A stretch of 60,991 nt of DNA from Flavobacterium enshiense DK69. GTDB lineage: Bacteria; Bacteroidota; Bacteroidia; Flavobacteriales; Flavobacteriaceae. Each line of letters starts with the position of its first letter. Positions within the stretch are counted from its first letter, which is position 1. The position numbers and the translations under genes are program-made. The stretch covers positions 1 to 60,991 of the forward strand of contig NZ_AVCS01000007.1 in the NCBI RefSeq assembly GCF_000498495.1, given 5' to 3'. Positions 50,954 through 60,329 of this stretch are shown in pieces. The notes below the pieces were generated by a model that did no database searches, was not told the DNA's origin, and saw nothing but the letters and a program-made list of their open reading frames with translations.

Positions 50954-52099
50954 ATGAAATTCAATACTAAAGTAATACATGGTGGGCAACATCATGAAAA
51001 AGTGACCGGAGCGGTAATGCCGCCGGTATTTCAGACTTCTACTTTTGCTCAGGTTTCTCCAGGACAGCCTGTTGGAGAATACGAATACAGCCGTGCAGCG
51101 AATCCGACACGCCAAGCTTTGGAAGATGCTTTGGCTTCTATTGAAAACGGTGCCCGCGGATTAGCGTTTGCTTCGGGATTAGCAGCAACCGATTGTTTGC
51201 TGCGTTTGTTCAAAGCTGGTGATGAAATCATTGCAATGGACGATTTATACGGAGGAACCTACCGTTTGTTCACCCGTTTATACAAAGACAGCGGCATTAG
51301 GTTTCATTTCGTGGATATGAATGATTTGGAAGGGTTCGAGAAGCTAATCAACTCCAACACGAAGTTGGTTTGGGTAGAAACACCAACCAATCCGTTAATG
51401 AAATTAGCAGATATTGCTGAGATTGCCAAAATCACTAAAAAGCATAATGTTCTATTTGCTGTTGACAATACTTTTGCTACACCGTATCTTCAAAAGCCAT
51501 TGGATTTAGGGGCGGATATCGTAATGCATTCAGCGACTAAATATTTAGGAGGACACAGTGATGTAATTGCCGGTGCCTTGGTAATTAAAGATAAAGAATT
51601 GGGCGACGAGTTACACTTCAAACAATTTGCTACAGGTGGGACGTTGGGTCCGATGGATAGTTTCCTTGTTTTAAGAGGTATCAAAACGTTGCATTTACGT
51701 GTGCAAAGACACTGTGAAAATGGTGTGAAAGTAGCAGAATTTTTAATGAATCACCCTAAAGTGGAACGTGTATATTATCCGGGACTAGAAAATCATCCGT
51801 TTCATGAAATCGCCAAAAAACAGATGATTGGTGGTTTTGGAGGAATGGTGACGTTTACTTTTAAATCGGGAGCGAAGCAAGATGCTATCAGTTTCCTGGA
51901 AAAACTTAAAGTGTTTACTCTGGCAGAATCGTTAGGTGGTGTGGAATCGCTGGCAAATCACCCGGCTTTGATGACACATGCTTCCATACCGGAAGATAAG
52001 CGAAAAGAAGTCGGAATCACAGACGATTTGGTTCGCCTGAGCGTAGGTGTAGAAGACGCAGCTGATTTAATTGAAGATTTAAAACAGGCATTAGGATAA
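50954..52099 (+). CDS. Cystathionine gamma-synthase/beta-lyase family PLP enzyme
   Basis: A 381-residue cytoplasmic PLP enzyme of sulfur amino-acid metabolism. Motifs: EYEYSRAANPTRQALEDALASIE in parts (Tyr44, Arg47), ASGLAATD, DDLYGGTYRLF, WVETPTNPLM, AVDNTFATPY and the PLP lysine Lys196 in HSATKYLGGHSDVIAG; then SLGGVESLANHPALMTHAS. Family members interconvert cystathionine, cysteine and homocysteine. The sequence alone does not separate gamma-synthase (metB) from beta- or gamma-lyase, so no symbol is given. Monocistronic with a terminator. Confidence 0.93.
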   Translation: MKFNTKVIHGGQHHEKVTGAVMPPVFQTSTFAQVSPGQPVGEYEYSRAANPTRQALEDALASIENGARGLAFASGLAATDCLLRLFKAGDEIIAMDDLYGGTYRLFTRLYKDSGIRFHFVDMNDLEGFEKLINSNTKLVWVETPTNPLMKLADIAEIAKITKKHNVLFAVDNTFATPYLQKPLDLGADIVMHSATKYLGGHSDVIAGALVIKDKELGDELHFKQFATGGTLGPMDSFLVLRGIKTLHLRVQRHCENGVKVAEFLMNHPKVERVYYPGLENHPFHEIAKKQMIGGFGGMVTFTFKSGAKQDAISFLEKLKVFTLAESLGGVESLANHPALMTHASIPEDKRKEVGITDDLVRLSVGVEDAADLIEDLKQALG

Positions 52100-52102
52100 A
52101 AC

Positions 52103-52132
52103 AAAAAACCACGCGTGAAGCGTGGTTTTTTT
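52103..52132 (+). terminator. Terminator after the trans-sulfuration gene
   Basis: AAAAAACCACGC (52103-52114) pairs with 52120-52131 around GTGAA, with a T-run. It also lies at the 3' end of the convergent gene at 52147. Confidence 0.9.
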
Positions 52133-52146
52133 ATGTCGTTTTTTTG

Positions 52147-52929
52147 TTATTCCAGATAGTATATGTATCCGAAGTTTAACCAAACCAACCATTCGTTGGC
52201 TTTGTTTTCAGGGTAAAGATTCGGATCTGGATTTACACCGTCAACCCAGTTGGAGAAGTAATACTGCCAACGTAAATCAAGCATCAAGTCTGAAAGTTCT
52301 GTTAATTTGTATCGACAACCTGCACTCGCTACAACTGACCAAGTGCTTCCGTCGTCATTAGAAGTAGCCCCAATGTATTTTGGAGGCAATACTCCTGGCT
52401 GGTTCAAACGCCCTCTGGTAGAGCTGGATTCCGGACTGTAAAAAGTATAATGAGCTCCCAAGCTCACAAAAGGTCCTAAAGATCCATTAGTAGCTGTGAA
52501 ATCCCTGATGCTCAGAGGGAAATATTCCAATTGCATCCCGATGTCTGTGTTGGATGCGACCCCTCTCATTCCTCTTAACTGTTGTGCTGTTATAGAGGTT
52601 TTTTCAGGGGCAACCCATTCTCCGTAATGCTGAAGTTCTGATCTGTTATAAGAAAGCTCCGTTCTTAGTTTGAAATGGTCGTTAAAATAGGTTTCAGGAG
52701 CGTAACAGTTACATTCTGCTTTGTATGAAAAATTTAAGTAGTGTATAAGGCCTATCCCAAAACCGGTATTTCCTGTGTTTGTTTTCCAATCATATCTTTC
52801 ACCATAATCCGACATGAACATTACGGGACCCGCAATTGCTCCAATTTCATGGGAAAAACCAAACTGGGCTCTTATAGCGTTATTACTCCCTAAAACCACT
52901 AGTAGGATAAATAAAATTTTTCTGGGCAT
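52147..52929 (-). CDS. Outer-membrane barrel-like protein (THC0290_0291-type)
   Basis: A 260-residue exported protein with a signal peptide ending IRAQ. The mature part is beta-rich and aromatic: FSHEIGAIAGPVMFMSDYGERYDW, FGIGLIHYLNFSY, LGPFVSLGAHYTFYSP, and a final LRWQYYFSNWVDGVNP and LVWLNFGYIYYLE. It looks like an outer-membrane barrel; I associate it with the flavobacterial THC0290_0291 family, with moderate confidence. The only Cys residues in the body are in ECNCYAPE and AGCRYK. It is divergent from porZ and has a consensus promoter (52956-52984). Function unknown. Confidence 0.85.
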   Translation of the reverse strand: MPRKILFILLVVLGSNNAIRAQFGFSHEIGAIAGPVMFMSDYGERYDWKTNTGNTGFGIGLIHYLNFSYKAECNCYAPETYFNDHFKLRTELSYNRSELQHYGEWVAPEKTSITAQQLRGMRGVASNTDIGMQLEYFPLSIRDFTATNGSLGPFVSLGAHYTFYSPESSSTRGRLNQPGVLPPKYIGATSNDDGSTWSVVASAGCRYKLTELSDLMLDLRWQYYFSNWVDGVNPDPNLYPENKANEWLVWLNFGYIYYLE

Positions 52930-52955
52930 TTTACTCTATTTTAGTCAATATCTGA

Positions 52956-52984
52956 CAAATATATAAAAACATATTTCTCCTCAA
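52956..52984 (-). promoter_or_regulatory. Promoter of the 52147-52929 gene
   Basis: On the minus strand TTG (52982-52984), 18 bases, TATATTTG (52956-52963): a full consensus match, 27 bases before the ATG. Confidence 0.7.
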
Positions 52985-53115
52985 AAAAAAAGTAAAGAAA
53001 AGACTTTTAAAAAAATGTAAAAATTATTTCCGATTGTGTGATATATTTTGCTTTGTATTGGCAATTTATATTTAATACAAAATATACAATAAAACATTAA
53101 TAGGCCGTTTTAGAC

Positions 53116-53123
53116 TATATTTG
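53116..53123 (+). promoter_or_regulatory. -7 box of porZ
   Basis: TATATTTG fits TAnnTTTG, 18 bases before the ATG at 53142. No TTG at the -33 position. Confidence 0.5.
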
Positions 53124-53141
53124 TAAAACAAACCGACATTA

Positions 53142-55442
53142 ATGAGAAAATTAAACTGTTTCGTACTGCTGGCTTTCATATGTATTAATTGCTTTTCACA
53201 ACAAAACCAATCGTGGAGAGGTTTTTTTTCCTATTCTGCAATTAAGGATATTTCACAGGCTGTCGATAAAGTGTATGCTGCTCCGGAAAACACCGTATTT
53301 TCAAAAAATACCGTAACTAATGAGTTAAAGACCATAAATTCTATTGATGGGTTAAAAGCTGATGTTATTACCGCGGTTCATTATAGTGAGTCATTTCACA
53401 GAATAATAATCGGAAATCAAAACGGGCTGCTTTTGGTGGTTAATGAAAATGATGGCAGTATTTTAAATGTAATTGATATCCTCAACAAGCCTTCCATTCC
53501 GCCGAATAAGAAAAAGATAAATCATATTTACGAATATAATGGTAAAGCGTATTTGTCATGCGATTTTGGTATCTGTGTTTTCGATCTGGCCACTTTGCAA
53601 TTTGGAGACACCTATTTTATTGGTCCTGCGGGTGAAGAGATTCAGGTTTATCAGACAACGGTTTTTGACGGTTTTATTTATGCTGTAACTCAATCAAACG
53701 GTATTCGTAGGGCGGATTATTCGAATCCGAATTTAGTGGATTTCAGTCAGTGGAGCGCATTTGATACGGGATTCTGGAGCGGTATCGTTACATTTCAGAA
53801 CCAACTGATAGCTTCCAATACAAATACTAGCGTTTATCGTCATAACGGCAGCAGTTTTCAGCAAATAATCGCTGTAGGTCAGCCTATAGTTGATTTGAGG
53901 TCCTATAAAGATCGTTTGATTTTTACTTCGGCCAATCATGTTTATATTTACGATAACCAGTTGATTCAACTGTCTCACATTACTCAGATTCCGGACGTAG
54001 TGACTTCGTTTACCTGCGCTACTGCAATCAGTGATAAAATATTTGTCGGAACGCTTGATAAAGGATTGTATCAGACGGCAATAGGCAATCCGACAATGTT
54101 TGAGGATTGTACCCCAAGCGGTCCGGCTCGCAACAGTATTTTTAATGTAAAAAAAGCACCTAATTATTTGTGGGCAGTTTATGGCGATTATACGAAACAA
54201 TACGATCCCTATCCTTTGGATTCCTATGAAATCAGTAGATTTTCGGATGAACAGGGTTGGGATTTTATTCCTTATGCTGATTTGCAGGGGGCAAAGTCGC
54301 TTACCCGAACTGTGCTGAATCCGTACAACCCAAACCAGGTTTTTGTGAGTTCGTTTTATTCCGGACTGCTAAAAATAGAAAATGACAATCAGATAACATT
54401 GTTCAATCAAACCAATACAGGGCAGAACGGTTTGGAGTCATTGCATGACCCAGCTTGCCCTACCTGTATTGATGTCAGGGTTAACGGACCGGTTTTCGAT
54501 AAAAAAGGAAATCTTTGGATGACAAATAGTCGGGTTGATAGAGCTATTAAAGTGATGAAACCAGATGGTCAATGGCAGTCCTATTCTCTTAACAACATAA
54601 CTACAGCCCCAAAAGAAGACAGTTATGCTGGTATAGTAATCGATAAGAACAATACGAAATGGATTCCTTCCTACCGAAACGGAGTTATTGCTTTTAATGA
54701 AAATTACGGAAATAAATTTATCCTGATAAAAAATGGAGCCGATAGCGGCAATCTCCCTAATAGAGACGTGCGCTGTGTAGCAATCGATAACCGGAACCAA
54801 TTGTGGATTGGTACTTTTTCCGGATTGCGAGTTTTGCCAAGTGTTGATCGTTTTTTGTATGATGACAGCCTTGAAACCAATCCGATTATTATACTCGATG
54901 ATAACTTGGCTCAGGAATTATTTTATCAGCAAAGTATTATGGATATCGTGGTGGATGGAGCTAACAATAAATGGGTGTCTATTGATGGTGCCGGCGCATT
55001 TTTGGTTTCATCAAACGGACAGGAAACGCTGCATCATTTTACAAAAGAAAATTCACCGCTTCCTAGTAATAATGTCCTGGATATTGAAATCGACGGCGCT
55101 ACGGGCGAAGTGTTTTTTGCCACCGATAAAGGACTTGTTTCCTTTAAGGGTATAGCCACCAAACCGGCCGAAGATTTGAGTCAGGTTTACGTTTATCCAA
55201 ATCCCGTGCGTCCGGAGTTCAACGGTACGGTTAAGATAAGCGGTTTGATTGATAATGCTAATGTGAAAATAACCGACATCGGAGGGAATCTGGTGTATGA
55301 AACTACATCCGAAGGCGGGACAATAGAATGGGATACCAAGGCTTTTGGTAAGCATAAAGTAGCTTCCGGGGTGTATATGATTTTAATTGCCTCAGAAGAC
55401 GGAACGGAAACGAAAGTCAAAAAAGTAATGATTATCAGGTAA
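53142..55442 (+). CDS. porZ: Type IX secretion system protein PorZ
   Basis: A 766-residue exported protein. Signal peptide ends CFSQ. The N-terminal SWRGFFSYSAIKDISQAVDKVYAAPENTVF (in parts) is characteristic of PorZ, followed by two beta-propeller-like parts with regulator-propeller motifs (GPVFDKKGNLWMTNS, GIVIDKNNTKWIPSYRNG, CVAIDNRNQLWIGTFSGLRVL, IVVDGANNKWVSIDG). The last 85 residues form a T9SS-type C-terminal domain (VYVYPNPVRPEF, NVKITDIGGNLVYET, ASGVYMILI, KKVMIIR). PorZ is part of the surface attachment complex with the sortase PorU, supplying the lipopolysaccharide anchor. recO follows, a common order in Bacteroidota. Confidence 0.92.
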   Translation: MRKLNCFVLLAFICINCFSQQNQSWRGFFSYSAIKDISQAVDKVYAAPENTVFSKNTVTNELKTINSIDGLKADVITAVHYSESFHRIIIGNQNGLLLVVNENDGSILNVIDILNKPSIPPNKKKINHIYEYNGKAYLSCDFGICVFDLATLQFGDTYFIGPAGEEIQVYQTTVFDGFIYAVTQSNGIRRADYSNPNLVDFSQWSAFDTGFWSGIVTFQNQLIASNTNTSVYRHNGSSFQQIIAVGQPIVDLRSYKDRLIFTSANHVYIYDNQLIQLSHITQIPDVVTSFTCATAISDKIFVGTLDKGLYQTAIGNPTMFEDCTPSGPARNSIFNVKKAPNYLWAVYGDYTKQYDPYPLDSYEISRFSDEQGWDFIPYADLQGAKSLTRTVLNPYNPNQVFVSSFYSGLLKIENDNQITLFNQTNTGQNGLESLHDPACPTCIDVRVNGPVFDKKGNLWMTNSRVDRAIKVMKPDGQWQSYSLNNITTAPKEDSYAGIVIDKNNTKWIPSYRNGVIAFNENYGNKFILIKNGADSGNLPNRDVRCVAIDNRNQLWIGTFSGLRVLPSVDRFLYDDSLETNPIIILDDNLAQELFYQQSIMDIVVDGANNKWVSIDGAGAFLVSSNGQETLHHFTKENSPLPSNNVLDIEIDGATGEVFFATDKGLVSFKGIATKPAEDLSQVYVYPNPVRPEFNGTVKISGLIDNANVKITDIGGNLVYETTSEGGTIEWDTKAFGKHKVASGVYMILIASEDGTETKVKKVMIIR

Positions 55443-55476
55443 ATGGCGTTTTGGTTATTTGCGGATTTGGTTTTTT

Positions 55477-55504
55477 GTAATTCGTAATCTTAAATTCGTA
55501 ATTG
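55477..55504. repeat. Short AATTCGTAAT word repeat before recO
   Basis: GTAATTCGTAATC and AAATTCGTAATTG are two imperfect copies in the porZ-recO gap, of the same general kind as the word-like gaps elsewhere in the window. Confidence 0.4.
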
Positions 55505-55509
55505 AATAT

Positions 55510-56223
55510 ATGCTGGTTAAGACCAAGGCCATCGTTTTAAGTGCTATAAAGTATCAGGAGAAAAGCCTGATTGTGAAATGTTTTACAGAATCCGACGGAT
55601 TAAAATCCTATTTTGTACCCAGTGCTTTTTCGGGTAAAAAATCGAATCAGAAAATAGCCTATTTTCAACCGTTGACTATACTCGAAATAGAAGCCAATCA
55701 CAAAAATAAAGGTACGTTAGAACATTTTAAGGAAATCCGATTGGCGGTGCCTTATTATTCCATAAATACCGATATTTTTAAAAGCACGATCGTGATCTTT
55801 TTATCCGAAATGATGCATCACAGTATTCGCGAAGAAGAGAAAAATGAAAACTTGTTTTCTTTTCTGGAAACGGCATTGATTTGGCTGGATACTCACGAGG
55901 AAATGGCTAATTTTCACCTCATTCTGTTGTTGGAAGTGACCAAGTATCTTGGGTTTTATCCCGATACTTCCGAAATCGATTTACCCTTTTTTGACCTTAA
56001 CGAAGGAATGTTTTCTTCTTATCACGGCATCAGTTGTCTTTCCGATCATGAAACGTTTCTGTTCAAAAAACTGATTGGCTTAAAACTGGATTCCGACCAG
56101 AAAATATTTGCGGGAACAGAACGCCAATTGCTACTCAAAATCTTACTGGATTACTATGCCGTTCATCTTGACGGATTTAAAAAACCGAAATCCCTGGAGG
56201 TGCTTAAAGAGGTTTTTTCATAG
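55510..56223 (+). CDS. recO: DNA repair protein RecO
   Basis: A 237-residue cytoplasmic protein from the ATG at 55510; an upstream extension to 55459 covers the word-repeat gap and is not family-like. The OB-fold N-terminus (VKTKAIVLSAIKYQEKSLIVKCFTES in parts, then VPSAFSGKKS) and helical C-terminal part (LLLEVTKYLGFYPD, FDLNEGMFSS) match RecO, which loads RecA and anneals single strands with RecR. The zinc-finger Cys residues of some RecO proteins are absent, as is usual for this group. Confidence 0.93.
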   Translation: MLVKTKAIVLSAIKYQEKSLIVKCFTESDGLKSYFVPSAFSGKKSNQKIAYFQPLTILEIEANHKNKGTLEHFKEIRLAVPYYSINTDIFKSTIVIFLSEMMHHSIREEEKNENLFSFLETALIWLDTHEEMANFHLILLLEVTKYLGFYPDTSEIDLPFFDLNEGMFSSYHGISCLSDHETFLFKKLIGLKLDSDQKIFAGTERQLLLKILLDYYAVHLDGFKKPKSLEVLKEVFS

Positions 56224-56348
56224 CACATTAGGTAATTGTTTTGGCAAACTATTAAAACTGTAGCATTTAATCGTCTTTTTTCTTGCTTCGTTTCTCTATT
56301 TTCTTTAAAATTCCTTACTTTCGCACATTGATTTTAGAAAACGACAAA

Positions 56349-59300
56349 ATGAGTACGAAATTCACTGAATACAAAGGACTTGATTTGCCAACCGTGGCAT
56401 CTGAAGTGCTTGATTTCTGGAAAAAGCAAAACATCTTTGAACAAAGTGTCACTTCCCGTGAAGGAGCAAGCCCGTATGTGTTTTTTGAAGGGCCGCCTTC
56501 AGCTAATGGATTGCCGGGTATTCACCACGTGATGGCGCGTGCGATCAAGGATATTTTCTGTCGCTATAAAACTCAAAAAGGATTCCAGGTAAAACGTAAA
56601 GCGGGCTGGGATACGCACGGTTTGCCGGTTGAATTGGGTACGGAAAAAGAATTGGGTATCACAAAAGAAGATATCGGAAAAACCATTTCCATTGCCGAAT
56701 ACAACGAAGCGTGTAAAAAAACCGTAATGCGTTATACTGACGTATGGAATGACTTAACTGAAAAAATGGGGTATTGGGTAGATATGGAAGATCCATATGT
56801 GACCTACAAGTCCAAATACATGGAAACGGTTTGGTGGTTGCTGAAACAGATTTACAGCAAAGATTTATTATACAAAGGCTACACAATACAACCATACTCG
56901 CCTAAAGCGGGAACCGGTTTGTCTTCGCATGAAGTAAATCAGCCTGGTTCATACCGTGATGTGACCGATACAACAATCGTGGCGCAGTTCAGGGTTTTGG
57001 ATAACCAAAGAAAACTGACCTTCGCTAAATTTTACGATTACATCACTCATAATAATTTAAAGCAGTATAAGTTTGAAAGGCTGGAGTTGGATGAAATTCA
57101 TTTCCTGGCTTGGACGACAACCCCATGGACATTGCCAAGTAATACAGCGTTGACTGTTGGGCCGAAGATCGATTATGTGTTGGTGAAAACTTTCAACCAA
57201 TATACGTTCCTTCCAATCAATATCATCTTGGCTAAAAATCTTGTTGGTAAACAACTGTCTAAAAATTATTTCGAGACAAGTGAAGCAGCTGATTTTGATA
57301 ATTTCAAAGAAGGTGATAAAAAAATCCCATTCGAAATATTGGCAGAATGTAAAGGTGCTGACTTAGTAGGAATACAGTACGAACAATTGTTGCCTTATAC
57401 GTTACCGTATCAAAACCCGGAAAATGCATTCCGCGTAATTTCGGGTGATTTCGTTACTACGGAAGACGGTACCGGTATTGTGCACACGGCACCTACATTT
57501 GGTGCGGATGACGCGAAAGTGGCTAAAGAAGCGTCTCCGGAAGTGCCTCCGATGTTAGTATTGGATGAAAACGGAAATCCTGTGCCATTGGTAGATCTTC
57601 AAGGGCGATTTGTTCGTCAGATGGGTGATCTTGCCGGTAAATTTGTTAAAAATGAATATTATAACGAAGGTGAGGCTCCTGAGAAATCAGTGGATGTGGA
57701 AATTGCCATTCGTTTAAAAGAAGAAAATAAAGCCTTTAAGGTTGAAAAATACGTTCACACCTATCCGCATTGCTGGAGAACCGATAAGCCGATTTTATAC
57801 TATCCGCTGGATTCCTGGTTCATCAAAGTGACAGATGTGAAAGACCGCATGTTCGATTTGAACGAAACGATCAACTGGAAGCCAAAAGCGACTGGGGAAG
57901 GCCGTTTCGGAAACTGGCTGAAAAATGCGAACGACTGGAACTTGTCACGTTCAAGATACTGGGGAATTCCGTTGCCTATCTGGAGAACCGAGGATAAAAC
58001 CGAGGAAATCTGTATTGGTTCTGTTGAGGAATTGTACAATGAAATTGAAAAAGCGGTTAAGGCAGGTTTCATGACGGAAAATCCATTTAAAGGATTCGAA
58101 ATCGGAAACATGAATGAAGCGAATTACGATTTGGTAGATCTGCACAAAAACGTAGTGGATAATATCGTTTTAATTTCAGCATCAGGCAAACCGATGAAAC
58201 GCGAAAGCGACTTGATCGACGTTTGGTTCGATTCGGGCGCAATGCCTTATGCACAGTGGCATTATCCGTTTGAAAATAAAGAGTTAATCGACGAGAGCAA
58301 ATCCTTCCCGGCAGATTTCATTGCTGAAGGAGTAGACCAGACACGTGGATGGTTCTACACGCTGCATGCCATCGGAACGTTAGTTTTTGATAAAGTCGCG
58401 TATAAAAATGTGGTTTCCAATGGGTTGGTTTTGGATAAAAACGGACAAAAAATGTCCAAACGCCTTGGAAATGCTGTGGATCCGTTCACTACATTGGCTG
58501 AATACGGCCCGGATGCTACCCGTTGGTACATGATTGCCAATGCGAATCCGTGGGATAACCTGAAATTTGATATCGAAGGAGTTGCCGAAGTAAGAAGAAA
58601 ATTCTTCGGAACTTTGTATAATACGTACTCGTTTTTCGCGTTGTATGCTAATATAGACGGTTTCCAATACGCGGAAGCGGAAATTCCGTTAAGCGAAAGA
58701 CCGGAAATCGACCGTTGGATACTATCGGAACTGAATACATTGATAAAGGATGTTGATAGTTTCTATGCCGATTATGAACCGACTAAAGCGGCCCGAGCTA
58801 TCTCTGATTTCGTTCAGGAAAACTTAAGTAACTGGTATGTGCGTTTGTGCCGTCGTCGTTTCTGGAAAGGGGAATACGCTCAGGACAAAATTGCTGCATA
58901 TCAGACATTATACACTTGTTTGGTTGCCGTGGCTAAGCTTGGAGCGCCTATCGCGCCATTCTTTATGGATAAACTTTACGGAGATTTAACACGTGCAACA
59001 CAAGGAGAAAAATTTGAAAGTGTACATTTGGCAGAGTTTCCGAAATGCGTTGAAAACTTTGTGGATAAATCGTTGGAAAGCAAAATGCAGAAAGCACAGA
59101 CGGTTTCATCATTAGTTTTGTCACTTCGTAAAAAGGAAATGATCAAGGTGCGTCAACCGCTGCAAAAGGTTATGATTCCTGTGCTTGACGAGAAACAGCG
59201 TGCTGAAATCGAAGCGGTTTCCGACCTTATTAAAGCAGAGGTGAATGTGAAGGAAGTGGAGTTGTTGGATGACGCTTCGGGTATATTAGTGAAGCAGATT

Positions 59301-59807
59301 AAGCCTAATTTCAAAGCTTTGGGGCCTCGTTTTGGTAAGGATATGGGATTGATTTCCAAAGAAATACAGGGTTTAAATCAGGAAAGTATTGCTAAATTGG
59401 AAAGAGAAGGCGCTATAAGTATTGTTATTTCAGGAAATAGTGTTAACTTAACAGTTGAAGAAGTGGAGATTTCTTCACAGGATATTGAAGGATGGCTGGT
59501 TGCTAATTCTGGCGGAATTACCGTTGCCTTAGATATTACAATTTCAGACGAATTACGTAAGGAAGGTATTGCGAGAGAGTTGGTTAACCGAATCCAAAAC
59601 ATAAGAAAAGACTCAGGTTTTGAAGTTACGGATAAGATAAAAGTGACGATGCAGAGAGACGGCATAATACAGGAAGCCGTAAAAGATAATGAGGCATACA
59701 TAAAATCGGAAACCTTAACTGAAGAACTTATATTTGAAGACCGTATTGAAAATGGTACGGAAATTGAGTTTGATGAACTAAAAACCAGAATATTAATTTC
59801 AAAATAG
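56349..59807 (+). CDS. ileS: Isoleucine--tRNA ligase
   Basis: A 1152-residue class I synthetase from the ATG at 56349 (frame open to 56283). The HIGH region reads GPPSANGLPGIHHVMAR, in which the usual H-I-G-H is G-I-H-H at 57-60; I recall this form from Bacteroidota IleRS. KMSKRLGN is intact. The editing domain (TTPWTLPSNTAL, DGTGIVHTAPTFGADD) and the anticodon-binding end are present. The length is on the long side, as in the eukaryote-like type. It charges tRNA-Ile and removes misactivated valine. A TACTTTCG box (56316-56323) is near the start. The dksA-like gene follows after 56 bases. Confidence 0.96.
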   Translation: MSTKFTEYKGLDLPTVASEVLDFWKKQNIFEQSVTSREGASPYVFFEGPPSANGLPGIHHVMARAIKDIFCRYKTQKGFQVKRKAGWDTHGLPVELGTEKELGITKEDIGKTISIAEYNEACKKTVMRYTDVWNDLTEKMGYWVDMEDPYVTYKSKYMETVWWLLKQIYSKDLLYKGYTIQPYSPKAGTGLSSHEVNQPGSYRDVTDTTIVAQFRVLDNQRKLTFAKFYDYITHNNLKQYKFERLELDEIHFLAWTTTPWTLPSNTALTVGPKIDYVLVKTFNQYTFLPINIILAKNLVGKQLSKNYFETSEAADFDNFKEGDKKIPFEILAECKGADLVGIQYEQLLPYTLPYQNPENAFRVISGDFVTTEDGTGIVHTAPTFGADDAKVAKEASPEVPPMLVLDENGNPVPLVDLQGRFVRQMGDLAGKFVKNEYYNEGEAPEKSVDVEIAIRLKEENKAFKVEKYVHTYPHCWRTDKPILYYPLDSWFIKVTDVKDRMFDLNETINWKPKATGEGRFGNWLKNANDWNLSRSRYWGIPLPIWRTEDKTEEICIGSVEELYNEIEKAVKAGFMTENPFKGFEIGNMNEANYDLVDLHKNVVDNIVLISASGKPMKRESDLIDVWFDSGAMPYAQWHYPFENKELIDESKSFPADFIAEGVDQTRGWFYTLHAIGTLVFDKVAYKNVVSNGLVLDKNGQKMSKRLGNAVDPFTTLAEYGPDATRWYMIANANPWDNLKFDIEGVAEVRRKFFGTLYNTYSFFALYANIDGFQYAEAEIPLSERPEIDRWILSELNTLIKDVDSFYADYEPTKAARAISDFVQENLSNWYVRLCRRRFWKGEYAQDKIAAYQTLYTCLVAVAKLGAPIAPFFMDKLYGDLTRATQGEKFESVHLAEFPKCVENFVDKSLESKMQKAQTVSSLVLSLRKKEMIKVRQPLQKVMIPVLDEKQRAEIEAVSDLIKAEVNVKEVELLDDASGILVKQIKPNFKALGPRFGKDMGLISKEIQGLNQESIAKLEREGAISIVISGNSVNLTVEEVEISSQDIEGWLVANSGGITVALDITISDELRKEGIARELVNRIQNIRKDSGFEVTDKIKVTMQRDGIIQEAVKDNEAYIKSETLTEELIFEDRIENGTEIEFDELKTRILISK

Positions 59808-59863
59808 AGAAAACCGAAAGGTTACTCTGCAAAAACCTATTAACAACCAAAAACGAGGAAATT

Positions 59864-60244
59864 ATGGTGGATGAACAAATAAGATATTCCGACGCGGATT
59901 TAGCGGAATTCAGAGAATTGATTCAGAAGAAATTGGAAAAAGCAAAAAACGATTTGGATTTAATAAAAAGTGCTTACCTAAACGACCTTAATAATGGAAC
60001 AGATGATACATCGCCAACATTTAAGGCTTTCGAGGAAGGTAGTGAAACCATGAGTAAAGAGGCCAATTCACAACTTGCCATTCGTCAGGAGAAATTCATT
60101 CGTGACTTGAAAAACGCGTTAATCCGAATTGAAAACAAAACTTACGGAATCTGTAAAGTAACCGGAAAATTAATCAATAAAGAAAGATTGAAACTGGTTC
60201 CTCATGCAACCATGAGCATCGAAGCAAAGAACCTGCAACGTTAA
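59864..60244 (+). CDS. DksA/TraR-family protein with degenerate zinc finger
   Basis: A 126-residue cytoplasmic protein with an ATG preceded by GAGGAAATT. A coiled coil (about 12-40 and 65-92) is followed by the family's C-terminal finger region YGICKVTGKLINKERLKLVPHATMSIE in parts. Compared with the four Cys of E. coli DksA, only Cys97 remains; the others are Thr100, Ser118 and Ala121, so zinc is probably not bound. Family members bind RNA polymerase through the secondary channel and modulate rRNA and stress promoters with ppGpp. It lies between ileS and lspA, an order common in this phylum. Confidence 0.92.
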   Translation: MVDEQIRYSDADLAEFRELIQKKLEKAKNDLDLIKSAYLNDLNNGTDDTSPTFKAFEEGSETMSKEANSQLAIRQEKFIRDLKNALIRIENKTYGICKVTGKLINKERLKLVPHATMSIEAKNLQR

Positions 60245-60263
60245 TCTTTTCAAAAATTTTATT

Positions 60264-60288
60264 AAACGCTCCGCATGGGGCGTTTTTT
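60264..60288 (+). terminator. Terminator after the DksA-like gene
   Basis: AAACGCTCC (60264-60272) pairs with GGGGCGTTT (60277-60285, one G-U pair) around GCAT, then TTT. It is close in sequence to the terminator at 43884-43909. Confidence 0.85.
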
Positions 60289-60304
60289 ATTTAGTTTAAA
60301 TAGT

Positions 60305-60312
60305 TATTTTTG
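60305..60312 (+). promoter_or_regulatory. -7 box of lspA
   Basis: TATTTTTG fits TAnnTTTG, 17 bases before the ATG at 60330 and after a terminator, so lspA can be transcribed separately. Confidence 0.45.
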
Positions 60313-60329
60313 TAGCTTAAATTCGCAAA

